Shown one piece after another: positions 1 to 6,918 of a stretch of 9,333 nt of DNA (within the stretch, counting starts at the first letter, position 1; each line of letters starts with the position of its first letter). Made by a program: the position numbers and the translations under genes. The notes under the pieces are model-generated. The model was not told where the DNA came from and made no database searches. It saw only the letters and a program-made list of their open reading frames with translations. Origin of the DNA: Thiotrichales bacterium (GTDB lineage Bacteria > Pseudomonadota > Gammaproteobacteria > PS1 > Pseudothioglobaceae); assembly GCA_002698045.1 (NCBI GenBank), contig NZUR01000006.1:1-9333 (forward strand), in the 5' to 3' direction.

Positions 1-1236
1 CCAAAGCAGTATCGTCATGTGGTTCTTGATCAGTTGCGAGATATGGGTGGTACTCGTTTTTTTGTCTCAGTAAACAAACAACACATTGATTTAGTTCCGA
101 TTAAAGAATCTCAATTTTCCTCATTAGTTCGGAATCACTTGAAAAAAAGTATGACTGCCCAACTTGGACAGATTGAAGGCATGGAAATTACATTCGTTAC
201 TTTCGATGATTTAAAAATATTAACAGGCAACAACTTGATGGTGTCATTATCACCGACTTGGAAGAGATTTGCACTTTTAGATCCTGAAGATGAAAGCCCA
301 TTTACCGTCATTCAATTTCCAATTGATGAAGATGAATGGATGTATTTAGCTGCGGTCGTTCCTAAAGGAGAGTTGTTGTTGGGTATTGATTGGATTAACG
401 GTGAAAGAATATTTACTCTTTTAGCGGTCTCACTTACAGTACTCTTGTTAACTTTTTTGTTTGTTCGTTGGCTTGTTCTTCCATTAAAAGTTTTGGCGCA
501 TCAGGCAGATCTTCTGGGAAAAGGGCGAAATCCTCGCCAGTTGGAAGAGAAGGGCTCCAAGGAGATGATTGCTACTATAGGTGCCTTTAATTCAATGGCT
601 AAGCGCATTCAAAAATTTATTGCCGATAGAGAGCGTTCATTTGCAGCGATTTCGCATGACCTTAAAACGCCACTAACTAGGGCTCGACTTAGAGTAGAGG
701 GAATTGAAGATGGGCCTATTAAAGAAAATCTGATTGGTGATTTGGATTACCTTGAAACTATGGTTAAGGGAAGTCTTCAAACCATGACAGATGGTATAGA
801 ACATGAAAATACTAGCGTCATTGAATTATCAGCATTGTTAACGTCAATCTTAAAAAAAGAAGAGATTCTTGGCCTACCTATCAAGATGAATATTCAAGGC
901 GATATATCAATGAAAGGGCGACCAATAGCTATCGAGCGTTTATTTTCGAATTTAATAAATAATGCGCTCAACTATGGACATGGTGTAGAGGTGAGTGGTC
1001 AAAAAAAGAAAACAGGAATATTTATTCAGATTAAAGATAAAGGTCCGGGTTTGAGTGAAGCCGACAAAGAGAATGTTTTTAAGCCTTATTATCGCCTAGA
1101 TCATAAATTAAGTGATGTTCACTCCGGTCTCGGAATGGGTATAGCTCGAAGTATTGCCAACATCCATGGTGGTGAACTTGAACTCAAAGATCGGCCGGGA
1201 GGAGGATTGGTTGTTGAAGTATATTTTCCTGTGTAA
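1..1236 (+). CDS. EnvZ-like sensor histidine kinase, 5'-truncated by window edge
   Basis: Membrane sensor kinase that would autophosphorylate on histidine and pass the phosphate to an OmpR-type regulator, probably encoded just upstream outside the window. The frame is open to base 1, so the gene is cut; the GTG at 19 has no ribosome binding site and is not a credible start. In order: periplasmic sensor remnant, a transmembrane segment at about 405-475 (FTLLAVSLTVLLLTFLFVRW), HAMP linker at about 475-620, H-box ISHDLKTPLTR with the phospho-accepting His codon at 655-657, N-box FSNLINNALNYG near 946-981, G1 box DKGPG at 1036-1050, F-box NVFKPYYRLD and G2 box GLGMGIARS near 1126-1152. All catalytic motifs are present. 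The H-box is of the EnvZ/RstB/CpxA kind. The stop overlaps the start of the isomerase gene (TAATG). The signal sensed cannot be deduced. Confidence 0.93.
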   Translation, partial: PKQYRHVVLDQLRDMGGTRFFVSVNKQHIDLVPIKESQFSSLVRNHLKKSMTAQLGQIEGMEITFVTFDDLKILTGNNLMVSLSPTWKRFALLDPEDESPFTVIQFPIDEDEWMYLAAVVPKGELLLGIDWINGERIFTLLAVSLTVLLLTFLFVRWLVLPLKVLAHQADLLGKGRNPRQLEEKGSKEMIATIGAFNSMAKRIQKFIADRERSFAAISHDLKTPLTRARLRVEGIEDGPIKENLIGDLDYLETMVKGSLQTMTDGIEHENTSVIELSALLTSILKKEEILGLPIKMNIQGDISMKGRPIAIERLFSNLINNALNYGHGVEVSGQKKKTGIFIQIKDKGPGLSEADKENVFKPYYRLDHKLSDVHSGLGMGIARSIANIHGGELELKDRPGGGLVVEVYFPV

Positions 1237-2426
1237 TGAGTTCATTAAGTAATCCTAAATTTAAAGATAAAGAGTTCTTGGTTAGTCATATAAGTTCGAT
1301 TATGTCTTTTTATCATCCCCACTGTATTGATAAGGAGATCGGAGGCTTTTTCCAACATTTTCGTGATGATGGGAGTATTTATGATTCCAAAACTAGGCAC
1401 TTGGTAAGTAGTACTCGTTTTATATTTAATTATTCAATGGCCTCAATCCATTTCAATAATGATGAATATATTGGCGCTATAAGGCATGGGATAGATTTTT
1501 TAAGGAATCATCACTTAAATCATAAAACTGGTGGGTATGCCTGGATTTTGGAAGGCAGTAAAGCAAAAGATTTAACAAACTATTGTTACGGTTTAGCATT
1601 TGTATTGCTCGCATATTCAAGCGCATACAAAGCAGGTGTCAATGAATCTAGGGGATATATCGACGAGACTTTTGAGCTAATGGAAAGGTATTTTTGGTCT
1701 GATGAGTTTGGTCTCTACTCTGACGAGATAAATAGTGACTGGAGCGAGGTTTTTGATTACCGTGGTCAAAATGCAAATATGCACTCCTGTGAAGCTCTTA
1801 TTGCTGCTTTTGAAGCTACAAATCAAAAGAAATATTTAAATCGCGCTCTTCTAATTGCAAAAAACATATGTGTTAGGCAGGCTGAGCAAGCAGACGGCTT
1901 AATTTGGGAGCATTATGATCATAATTGGCAGATTGATTGGCTATACAATAAAAACTCCCCTGATGATTTATTTCGTCCATGGGGCTTTCAAGTTGGTCAT
2001 CTAACAGAATGGGCGAAGTTATTGATTATTCTTGAAAGGCATGTTGATGAAGAATGGCTTGTTCCAAGAGCCCAAGAGCTGTTTGATGATGCAATTGAGA
2101 TGGGTTGGGATGAAAAAAATTATGGACTTTATTATGGATTTGCTCCAAATGGTGATGTGTGTGATAAAGATAAGTACTTCTGGGTTCAGGCTGAATCACT
2201 AGCTGCAGCTGCTTTGTTAGCTAGTCGAATAGGTGATGACTACTATTGGGATTGGTACGAGAAGATCTGGCAGTTTAGTTGGAGTCATATGATTGATCAC
2301 AAGTTTGGCGCCTGGTTTCGAATTTTAGATCCAAATAATAATAAATATGACGATCTTAAAAGTCCTGCAGGAAAAGTTGACTACCATACTATGGGGGCCT
2401 GCTATGAGGTTTTAAGTGTTTTATAG
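1236..2426 (+). CDS. AGE-family (N-acylglucosamine 2-epimerase-like) sugar isomerase/epimerase
   Basis: Predicted cytoplasmic (alpha/alpha)6-barrel enzyme that interconverts an aldose and a ketose or epimerises at C2 by proton transfer through histidines. 396 aa, no signal peptide, near the usual 390-415 aa of the family. Visible family marks: RHLVSSTRF with Arg61, NMHSCEALIAAFEAT with His183, WGFQVGHLTEW with His255 and Glu258, and DYHTMGACYEVL with His384. This Arg/His/His-x-x-Glu/His set matches, as I recall it, the active-site set of YihS and mannose isomerases, so an aldose-ketose isomerase (mannose, sulfoquinovose or similar) is somewhat likelier than a GlcNAc epimerase. The substrate is not resolved. 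The start ATG overlaps the kinase stop by one base, so translation is probably coupled to the kinase. No transporter or sugar kinase lies beside it. It ends 4 bp from the convergent TctE-like gene. Confidence 0.88.
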   Translation: MSSLSNPKFKDKEFLVSHISSIMSFYHPHCIDKEIGGFFQHFRDDGSIYDSKTRHLVSSTRFIFNYSMASIHFNNDEYIGAIRHGIDFLRNHHLNHKTGGYAWILEGSKAKDLTNYCYGLAFVLLAYSSAYKAGVNESRGYIDETFELMERYFWSDEFGLYSDEINSDWSEVFDYRGQNANMHSCEALIAAFEATNQKKYLNRALLIAKNICVRQAEQADGLIWEHYDHNWQIDWLYNKNSPDDLFRPWGFQVGHLTEWAKLLIILERHVDEEWLVPRAQELFDDAIEMGWDEKNYGLYYGFAPNGDVCDKDKYFWVQAESLAAAALLASRIGDDYYWDWYEKIWQFSWSHMIDHKFGAWFRILDPNNNKYDDLKSPAGKVDYHTMGACYEVLSVL

Positions 2427-2430
2427 TTAG

Positions 2431-3807
2431 TTATCTTTTGATTGGAATTGAAATAAATAGACTTGTTCCTTTTTCATCTGAATTTAGAGTTAGAGTGCCA
2501 TCATGAAGTTCAATAATTGTTTTAGCTATCGACAAACCTAAGCCACTCCCTCCGTTATTTGATTTTGAATCATGAAAAAATCTATCAAATACATTTCCAA
2601 GTAATTCTGGTTTAATTCCTTTACCGTTATCTTTAATTAATAACTCAACAGAATTAGATTTTAATTTAAGCTCAACAATAATTGATCCGCCATTTGGACA
2701 GCCATACAATAGAGCGTTATCTACTAAATTATCAATAGCCTCACTTAAGAATGTTTCACTTCCAACAATATAAATTTGACTTTCATGACACAGTAAAGAT
2801 AGAGTAACTTTTTGTTTGTCAGCCCTTAATGCAAACTTCGTTAATATTTCTTGAGTGATTATTACAAGATTTAATTTCTTAAATTCAGATTTGATCGATC
2901 TTTGAGAAATATGTTCCATTGAAAGTAATTGTTGAGTGAGTCTGGATGTTTGTTTTGCAGCTTTAGCTACATCTCTAATTCTTGTCTTCATGCTTTCAAG
3001 AGTTTTTGATTTTTCTGCTGCTTCTGCCTGGCTTTGAATTCCTGCAATTGGATTTCTTAATTGATGAGCAGCATTGGCAATAAAATCGTCTTTTTCTGTA
3101 AAAGCTTTTCTTAATTGAGAGAATAAATTATTCATCGAGCTTAGAAGGCTTGATACTTCCTTAGGCACAGTTCGTGTTATTTCACTGAGGTCATCAGCAG
3201 ATCTTTTTCTTATTGCAGTTTGAAGTTCGAGAAGAGGTTTGAGTCCAAACTGAACACCAAACCAAACAATCAAAGCCGTTGAAATTAACATAATTATCAT
3301 GGTTACAAAGGCATCGGTAGCAAGCTCATAAAGTAATTTCTTCTGCCCAATTCGAGTTTGCCAAACGTAAATATTAACCCATCCAGGAATTTCCATAGAA
3401 GAAATAAATTCTCTTGAAAAAATTACCCTGACTGATTGATCGTGATAAATAGAATCATAAAAAATTGGTTGGTAAGGTTTAATTTCAGACTCTTTAGGTA
3501 TTACAGGTGGGTTAGAGTAGCCCACAAAAAGAGTGTTGCTTTCATCTCTAACCTGATAAAAAGTTTGATCATTTAAGGAGTCGGTTAGCGTCTCTAGAAG
3601 TTGTTCAGTTAATAAGTCACCGTCACTAAGAACGGTATCCCTTAAAATTACCTGTGAGATGGTATGAAGAAGATTGTCATATATTTCCTGTGATTTTTTT
3701 TGCGAGTCAAAATAAAGAGCAACCGTACCGACTGATACAATCAATACTAGTGGCAGTATTATTAAAAAAAGAAGTCTACTTCTTAAAGATAGAGTCTTTT
3801 CATCCAT
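2431..3807 (-). CDS. tctE: TctE-like sensor histidine kinase
   Basis: Inner-membrane kinase expected to sense a carboxylate in the periplasm and phosphorylate the adjacent TctD-like regulator. 458 aa. Transmembrane helix 1 at residues about 12-33; periplasmic domain about 34-162, placed like the 2CSK_N sensor domain of TctE kinases; helix 2 about 165-189; HAMP-like linker 190-240; dimerisation/H-box AAHQLRNPIAGIQSQAEAA with His248; N-box DNLVDNALLYG (Asn360 and Asn364); G1 DNGKGI at 393-398; F-box FDRFF at 407-411; G2 GGSGLGLSIAKT at 419-430. All catalytic motifs are intact. AHQLRxP in the H-box and the genomic position beside tctCBA support the TctE assignment. The ATG shares one base with the regulator's stop (TAATG), so the pair is translationally coupled. 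The exact ligand is inferred only from the neighbouring transporter. Confidence 0.9.
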   Translation of the reverse strand: MDEKTLSLRSRLLFLIILPLVLIVSVGTVALYFDSQKKSQEIYDNLLHTISQVILRDTVLSDGDLLTEQLLETLTDSLNDQTFYQVRDESNTLFVGYSNPPVIPKESEIKPYQPIFYDSIYHDQSVRVIFSREFISSMEIPGWVNIYVWQTRIGQKKLLYELATDAFVTMIIMLISTALIVWFGVQFGLKPLLELQTAIRKRSADDLSEITRTVPKEVSSLLSSMNNLFSQLRKAFTEKDDFIANAAHQLRNPIAGIQSQAEAAEKSKTLESMKTRIRDVAKAAKQTSRLTQQLLSMEHISQRSIKSEFKKLNLVIITQEILTKFALRADKQKVTLSLLCHESQIYIVGSETFLSEAIDNLVDNALLYGCPNGGSIIVELKLKSNSVELLIKDNGKGIKPELLGNVFDRFFHDSKSNNGGSGLGLSIAKTIIELHDGTLTLNSDEKGTSLFISIPIKR

Positions 3808-4478
3808 TATTTTAGTTTGTCATCCATCATATAACCGATTCCTCGAGCTGTTGTAATTTGGATGCTGTGATTAGCAAGAGTTTTTCTTAGTCGAGATATA
3901 CTTATCTCAATTGCATTCATATTGATATCTGATCCAACTCCATATTGAGTATCTGCAAGAGACGATTTAGAAATGTACTGACCTTTTTTGTTTAATAAAA
4001 TTTCAAACAAAGTTAGTTCTCTTCTATTTAATGTTAATTCCTGATTATTAAAGTAAAGTCTTCGAGAGTTTCTGCTGTATTTTAAATTACCTATTTTTTC
4101 ACTATTTGGTAGTAACGAAGCATTTCTTCGAGATAAAGCCCTTATGCGTGCGTCTAGTTCATCCATTTTGAATGGTTTCACTAAATAATCATCTGCACCT
4201 GCATCAAGTCCGATGACTCTATCTTTTGTTGCTCCTCGAGCTGTAAGAATAATAATTGGAAAAAGTTGTTTACGAGTTCTTATATTTTTGGTAATAGTTA
4301 CGCCATCAAGAGTGGGAAGATTAATATCAATAATTGCTAAATCAGCCCCTTCATGTTTTAGGTGCTGATCAGCTAAGCCACCATCGACAAAATAATCAAC
4401 GGAATGCCCCTCATCCAAAAGGACTTTTTGTATCCCCTCAGCAAGCATCTGATTGTCTTCGACCAGAACAATTCTCAT
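3807..4478 (-). CDS. tctD: TctD-like OmpR/PhoB-family response regulator
   Basis: DNA-binding response regulator, 223 aa, the normal length. Receiver domain residues 1-about 115: acidic pair Glu7/Asp8, phospho-acceptor Asp51 in AIIDINLP, Thr79 in ILTAR, Lys101 in YLVKPF. The C-terminal winged helix spans about 125-220, with recognition-helix-like MNAIEISISRLRKTL and wing ITTARGIGYMM. It should be activated by the coupled TctE-like kinase and bind tandem direct repeats as a dimer; two such repeat pairs are visible upstream of the two binding-protein genes (4554-4569 and 5779-5794). It is transcribed divergently from the transporter locus, as tctDE usually is from tctCBA. No strong Shine-Dalgarno precedes the ATG at 4478. 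The regulator role is secure; the TctD name rests on context. Confidence 0.92.
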   Translation of the reverse strand: MRIVLVEDNQMLAEGIQKVLLDEGHSVDYFVDGGLADQHLKHEGADLAIIDINLPTLDGVTITKNIRTRKQLFPIIILTARGATKDRVIGLDAGADDYLVKPFKMDELDARIRALSRRNASLLPNSEKIGNLKYSRNSRRLYFNNQELTLNRRELTLFEILLNKKGQYISKSSLADTQYGVGSDINMNAIEISISRLRKTLANHSIQITTARGIGYMMDDKLK

Positions 4479-4508
4479 TTTTTATCTAAAAAACCTTCAA
4501 TAGAAAAA

Positions 4509-4514
4509 AGTATA
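4509..4514 (-). promoter_or_regulatory. Candidate -10 box for the tctDE promoter
   Basis: On the minus strand this reads TATACT, a 4/6 match to TATAAT, 31 bases upstream of the regulator ATG. The hexamer 17 bp further upstream is a poor -35, so the promoter would be weak or need an activator. It lies about 40 bp from the repeat pair at 4554-4569, close enough for autoregulation. This is a pattern call only. Confidence 0.25.
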
Positions 4515-4553
4515 AATGAATTTATATCAACAGAATTGAAGATTTTTCCTCGC

Positions 4554-4587
4554 GACAGCTTGCGGACAGTTTAAATTCTTATGATTG
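4554..4587 (+). promoter_or_regulatory. Tandem 11-bp repeat operator plus -10 box, copy 1 (upstream of first binding protein)
   Basis: GACAG at 4554-4558 repeats at 4565-4569, exactly 11 bp apart, in the context GCGACAG / GCGGACAG. Ten bases later comes TATGAT (4580-4585), a 5/6 match to TATAAT, inside CTTATGATTG (4578-4587). No -35 hexamer is evident; the repeats occupy its place. This is the arrangement of OmpR/PhoB-family activated promoters. The element matches copy 2 at 5779-5812 in 24 of 34 columns, with the last ten bases identical. Transcription would start near 4592, giving a leader of about 54 nt. The likely binder is the TctD-like regulator encoded next door (inference). Confidence 0.6.
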
Positions 4588-4608
4588 ATCTATTATTTCA
4601 CTAAATAT

Positions 4609-4637
4609 TTGAAAATTTAATTAAGTCTGTATATGAT
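4609..4637 (+). promoter_or_regulatory. Alternative sigma70-like promoter close to the first binding-protein start
   Basis: TTGAAA (4609-4614), a 17-bp spacer and TATGAT (4632-4637) form a good vegetative promoter match. Transcription would begin at about 4643-4646, so the message would be leaderless if the ATG at 4646 is used, or have a leader of about 20 nt if the ATG at 4664 is used. This would fit the missing ribosome binding site. It competes with the promoter at 4554-4587 as the explanation for expression. Confidence 0.35.
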
Positions 4638-4645
4638 AAACCCAA

Positions 4646-5743
4646 ATGAAATTTTTCAATAACATGCAATTTAAATCTATTTTTTCTGCATTATTTGTTT
4701 TGTTTTCTATTATTTCTTCAAATAATGTGGCTGCAGGGATTGATTTGAGCGGTAAAAATGTTCAATGGGTTGTTCCGTTTTCTGCTGGTGGTGGGGCAGA
4801 TGTATTGGCGCGTTTTTACGCACCTCTTCTTAGTGAGTATTTACCTGGAAAACCAACTGTTGAGGTAATAAATATGCCTGGAGCTGGCTCTACAAAAGGT
4901 GCAAATTGGTTTAGTTCACAAGCTCCAAAAGACGGTCTAGTTATTTTTTCAACTTCCGGTTCCACTCAATTCCCATTCTTGTTGAATGATCCGAGAGTTA
5001 AGTATGACTACAATGATTGGGAGGTTCTCTTAGCTTCATCTACAGGTGGAGTGGCTTATCTACCAAAAGATTTGGGAGCATTATGGAAAAAAGACCTAAA
5101 GTTGGCTTTAAACAAGAATTATGTTTTTGCATCGCAAGGGCCAACTCGACTTGATCTTGTACCGCTTTTAGCATGGAGTATGCTTGGGATGGATGTTGAG
5201 CCAATCTTTGGTATTAAAGGAAGAGCAGATGGGCGGCTAATGTTTGAGCAAGGATATGTCAATATTGATTATCAAACATCTTCTTCATTTTTAGCAAAGG
5301 TTACACCTCTTGTGGACAAAGGTGAGGCTGTACCAATCATGACATGGGGTGCTTTAGATAAACTAGGCAGTATTGTGCGTGACCCTAACTTTCCTGATAT
5401 TCCCACCTTTAGAGAGGTCTATGTAAAAGTCCATGGCAAAGAGCCATCAGGCGATGACTGGAATGCATGGAAAGCATTTTTCATTGCAGGCTTTTCTGCC
5501 CAAAAAATGGTTGTAATCAACAAAAATACTAATCCAGAAATTATTAATGCATATTCAAAGGCATTCGAAGGCATTATTAATCAGATAGATTTTATTGAAA
5601 CTTCGGAAAACTATATAGGGGTTTATCCTCAATCAACAGGCCAAAAGGCAATTCAATTTAAAAAAATTGCTACTCAAATTGATCCTACAGCCATTCTATG
5701 GGTAAAAGACTGGCTTAATGCAAGTTATGATCTTAATCTTTAA
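4646..5743 (+). CDS. TctC/Bug-family periplasmic substrate-binding protein (long form)
   Basis: Periplasmic binding protein of the tripartite tricarboxylate transporter family, which captures carboxylates or related small molecules. 365 aa, against roughly 320-330 for most TctC proteins. Signal peptide residues 1-30 with a hydrophobic core (SIFSALFVLFSIIS) and likely cleavage after Val-Ala-Ala30. The mature start has the family strand and first ligand loop VQWVVPFSAGGGADVLARF (39-57), followed by the second loop NMPGAGSTKGANW and SGSTQFPFLL. The start is uncertain: neither the ATG at 4646 nor the in-frame ATG at 4664 has a clear Shine-Dalgarno. It is separated from the canonical tctCBA by 167 bp holding its own promoter-like element, and no membrane subunits are dedicated to it. 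It may be a second receptor for TctAB or a signalling partner for the TctE-like kinase; sequence alone cannot decide. The two binding proteins are clearly not recent duplicates. Confidence 0.88.
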   Translation: MKFFNNMQFKSIFSALFVLFSIISSNNVAAGIDLSGKNVQWVVPFSAGGGADVLARFYAPLLSEYLPGKPTVEVINMPGAGSTKGANWFSSQAPKDGLVIFSTSGSTQFPFLLNDPRVKYDYNDWEVLLASSTGGVAYLPKDLGALWKKDLKLALNKNYVFASQGPTRLDLVPLLAWSMLGMDVEPIFGIKGRADGRLMFEQGYVNIDYQTSSSFLAKVTPLVDKGEAVPIMTWGALDKLGSIVRDPNFPDIPTFREVYVKVHGKEPSGDDWNAWKAFFIAGFSAQKMVVINKNTNPEIINAYSKAFEGIINQIDFIETSENYIGVYPQSTGQKAIQFKKIATQIDPTAILWVKDWLNASYDLNL

Positions 5744-5752
5744 ATTTAAGCG

Positions 5753-5771
5753 ATACCTTTAAAAAAAGTAT
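5753..5771 (+). other. Imperfect inverted repeat after the first binding-protein gene
   Basis: ATACCTTT (5753-5760) and AAAAGTAT (5764-5771) can pair in 7 of 8 positions around a 3-base A loop, ten bases after the stop codon. The stem is AT-rich with no following T-run, so it is at best a weak 3'-end or stability element. Confidence 0.2.
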
Positions 5772-5778
5772 TAATTCT

Positions 5779-5812
5779 GACAGTTTTCTGAAAGGCTCGA
5801 AGCTTATGATTG
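5779..5812 (+). promoter_or_regulatory. Tandem 11-bp repeat operator plus -10 box, copy 2 (upstream of tctCBA)
   Basis: GACAG (5779-5783) and GAAAG (5790-5794) lie 11 bp apart; ten bases later TATGAT (5805-5810) sits inside CTTATGATTG (5803-5812). Spacing between all three blocks is identical to copy 1 at 4554-4587, while the bases between them have diverged, which points to conserved function rather than a recent copy. It would drive tctC-tctB-tctA from a start near 5817, with a leader of about 94 nt. The second half-site is less perfect than in copy 1, so weaker or later activation is possible. Binding by the TctD-like regulator is inferred. Confidence 0.6.
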
Positions 5813-5813
5813 G

Positions 5814-5838
5814 ATTTGTTAGTCAACAAATATTTTTT
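5814..5838 (+). terminator. Inverted repeat with T-run: weak terminator or operator at the tctCBA start
   Basis: ATTTGTT (5814-5820) and AACAAAT (5825-5831) are perfect complements around the loop AGTC and are followed by six T at 5833-5838. It looks like an intrinsic terminator for the first binding-protein transcript, but the stem has only one GC pair per arm... enough for only weak termination. It also covers the start site predicted from the -10 box at 5805-5810, and its TTGT/ACAA symmetry would equally suit a repressor operator. The two readings cannot be separated by eye. Confidence 0.35.
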
Positions 5839-5910
5839 GTTCTCCTTATATATTTGTTAATTAACTATCTACTTAATGTTGAGTAGATATTAATAATGGA
5901 GAGATAAATT

Positions 5911-6891
5911 ATGAAAAAAATATTCATAAAATTAGTATCCTTCTTGTTCATGTTTGGTGCTCTTTCAAGTTCAGCAATTGCAGTTGACAAGTTGCATTTT
6001 GTTGTACCTGGTGGTGCTGGAGGTGGATGGGACGGCTGTGCAAGAGGTACTGGTGAAGCTTTAGTTAAGTCAGGCCTTCTTGAGTCAGCATCTTTTGAAA
6101 ACATGTCTGGCGGTGGTGGCGGTAAGGCACTAGCGTGGATGATTAAAACGCAACCTAAAAATACAATTATGGTGCAATCAACACCAATTGTACTTCGTTC
6201 GATTAGTCGTCATTCAGGATATGTATCTGATAGTGCTTCAAGTGGTGTTTTGTCTTATAAAGATGTAACCCCAATTGCTGGAATTATTGGAGACTTTGGC
6301 GCGATTGCTGTTGCAGCTGATTCGCCTTACCAGTCATTCGCAGATGTTGTGAGCGCTTATAATGCTGATCCTAAATCTGTCAAGATGGCAGGAGGCTCGA
6401 CTCGTGGAAGTATGGACCATTTGATTGGTGCTCTTGCATTTCAATCTGCAGGTGCTAATCCAAACAATGTAGTTTATATTCCTTATGATGGTGGTGGTGA
6501 GGCTCTAGCTGGTTTGCTTTCAGGCGAAACTCAGGTATTGTCTACCGGCTTCAGTGAAGCTCTTGGTGCTGGTGACCAGCTACGTATCTTAGGAATCACT
6601 GCTAATGATCGTTCAGCTGATGCTCCAAGTGTTCCAACACTTAAAGAGCAAGGCTATGATGCATATTTTGTTAACTGGAGAGGATTCTTCGGGCCACCAA
6701 ATATGAACGCATCTGATCGATATGATATTGCAAAAATGCTTGGCGATATGCAAAGCACTCCAGAGTGGGAAGTTGTTCGTAAGCGTAACGCTTATGTCAA
6801 CATTTACAACCCTGGTTTTGATTTCATGGGCTTCCTAGAGAAGCAGACTGTAGAAATGACAGCTCTAATGAAGAAATTAGGCGTTATTTAA
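5911..6891 (+). CDS. tctC: Tripartite tricarboxylate transporter substrate-binding protein TctC
   Basis: Periplasmic receptor that delivers a carboxylate (citrate-like or other organic acid) to the TctAB membrane complex. 326 aa, the standard family length. Signal peptide residues 1-24: MKKIFIK, hydrophobic core, then Ala-Ile-Ala24 before the likely cleavage site. The mature protein starts with the family strand LHFVVPGGAGGGWDGCAR; the glycine-rich loop ending in Trp-Asp and the second loop NMSGGGGGKALAWM are the ligand-clamping loops of TctC/Bug proteins. A good ribosome binding site, GGAGAG, lies at 5898-5903, seven bases before the ATG. It is first in a tctC-tctB-tctA operon, with 27 bp to tctB. 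Its own operator-like element is at 5779-5812. It has little obvious similarity to the first binding protein beyond the family loops. The ligand is not identifiable from sequence. Confidence 0.93.
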   Translation: MKKIFIKLVSFLFMFGALSSSAIAVDKLHFVVPGGAGGGWDGCARGTGEALVKSGLLESASFENMSGGGGGKALAWMIKTQPKNTIMVQSTPIVLRSISRHSGYVSDSASSGVLSYKDVTPIAGIIGDFGAIAVAADSPYQSFADVVSAYNADPKSVKMAGGSTRGSMDHLIGALAFQSAGANPNNVVYIPYDGGGEALAGLLSGETQVLSTGFSEALGAGDQLRILGITANDRSADAPSVPTLKEQGYDAYFVNWRGFFGPPNMNASDRYDIAKMLGDMQSTPEWEVVRKRNAYVNIYNPGFDFMGFLEKQTVEMTALMKKLGVI

Positions 6892-6918
6892 GATTGTTAT
6901 AAATAAGGAGAGAGGTAA

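Noticed and set aside
19..21. GTG as the true start of the first histidine kinase
   Set aside because: The frame is open upstream to base 1, there is no ribosome binding site, and the expected first membrane helix is missing, so the gene simply begins outside the window.
4585..4607. TTGATC followed by TAAATA as a promoter for the first receptor
   Set aside because: The hexamers are only 11 bp apart, too close for sigma70, and other spacings give no -10 match.
5739..5748. Palindrome TTAAATTTAA at the stop of the first receptor gene
   Set aside because: A pure A/T palindrome of this length is expected by chance in such AT-rich DNA and has no GC stem or T-run.
5865..6104. 79-codon open frame on the minus strand
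   Set aside because: It lies opposite the start and signal peptide of tctC, is proline-rich only because it mirrors tctC's glycine codons, has no ribosome binding site and no family resemblance.
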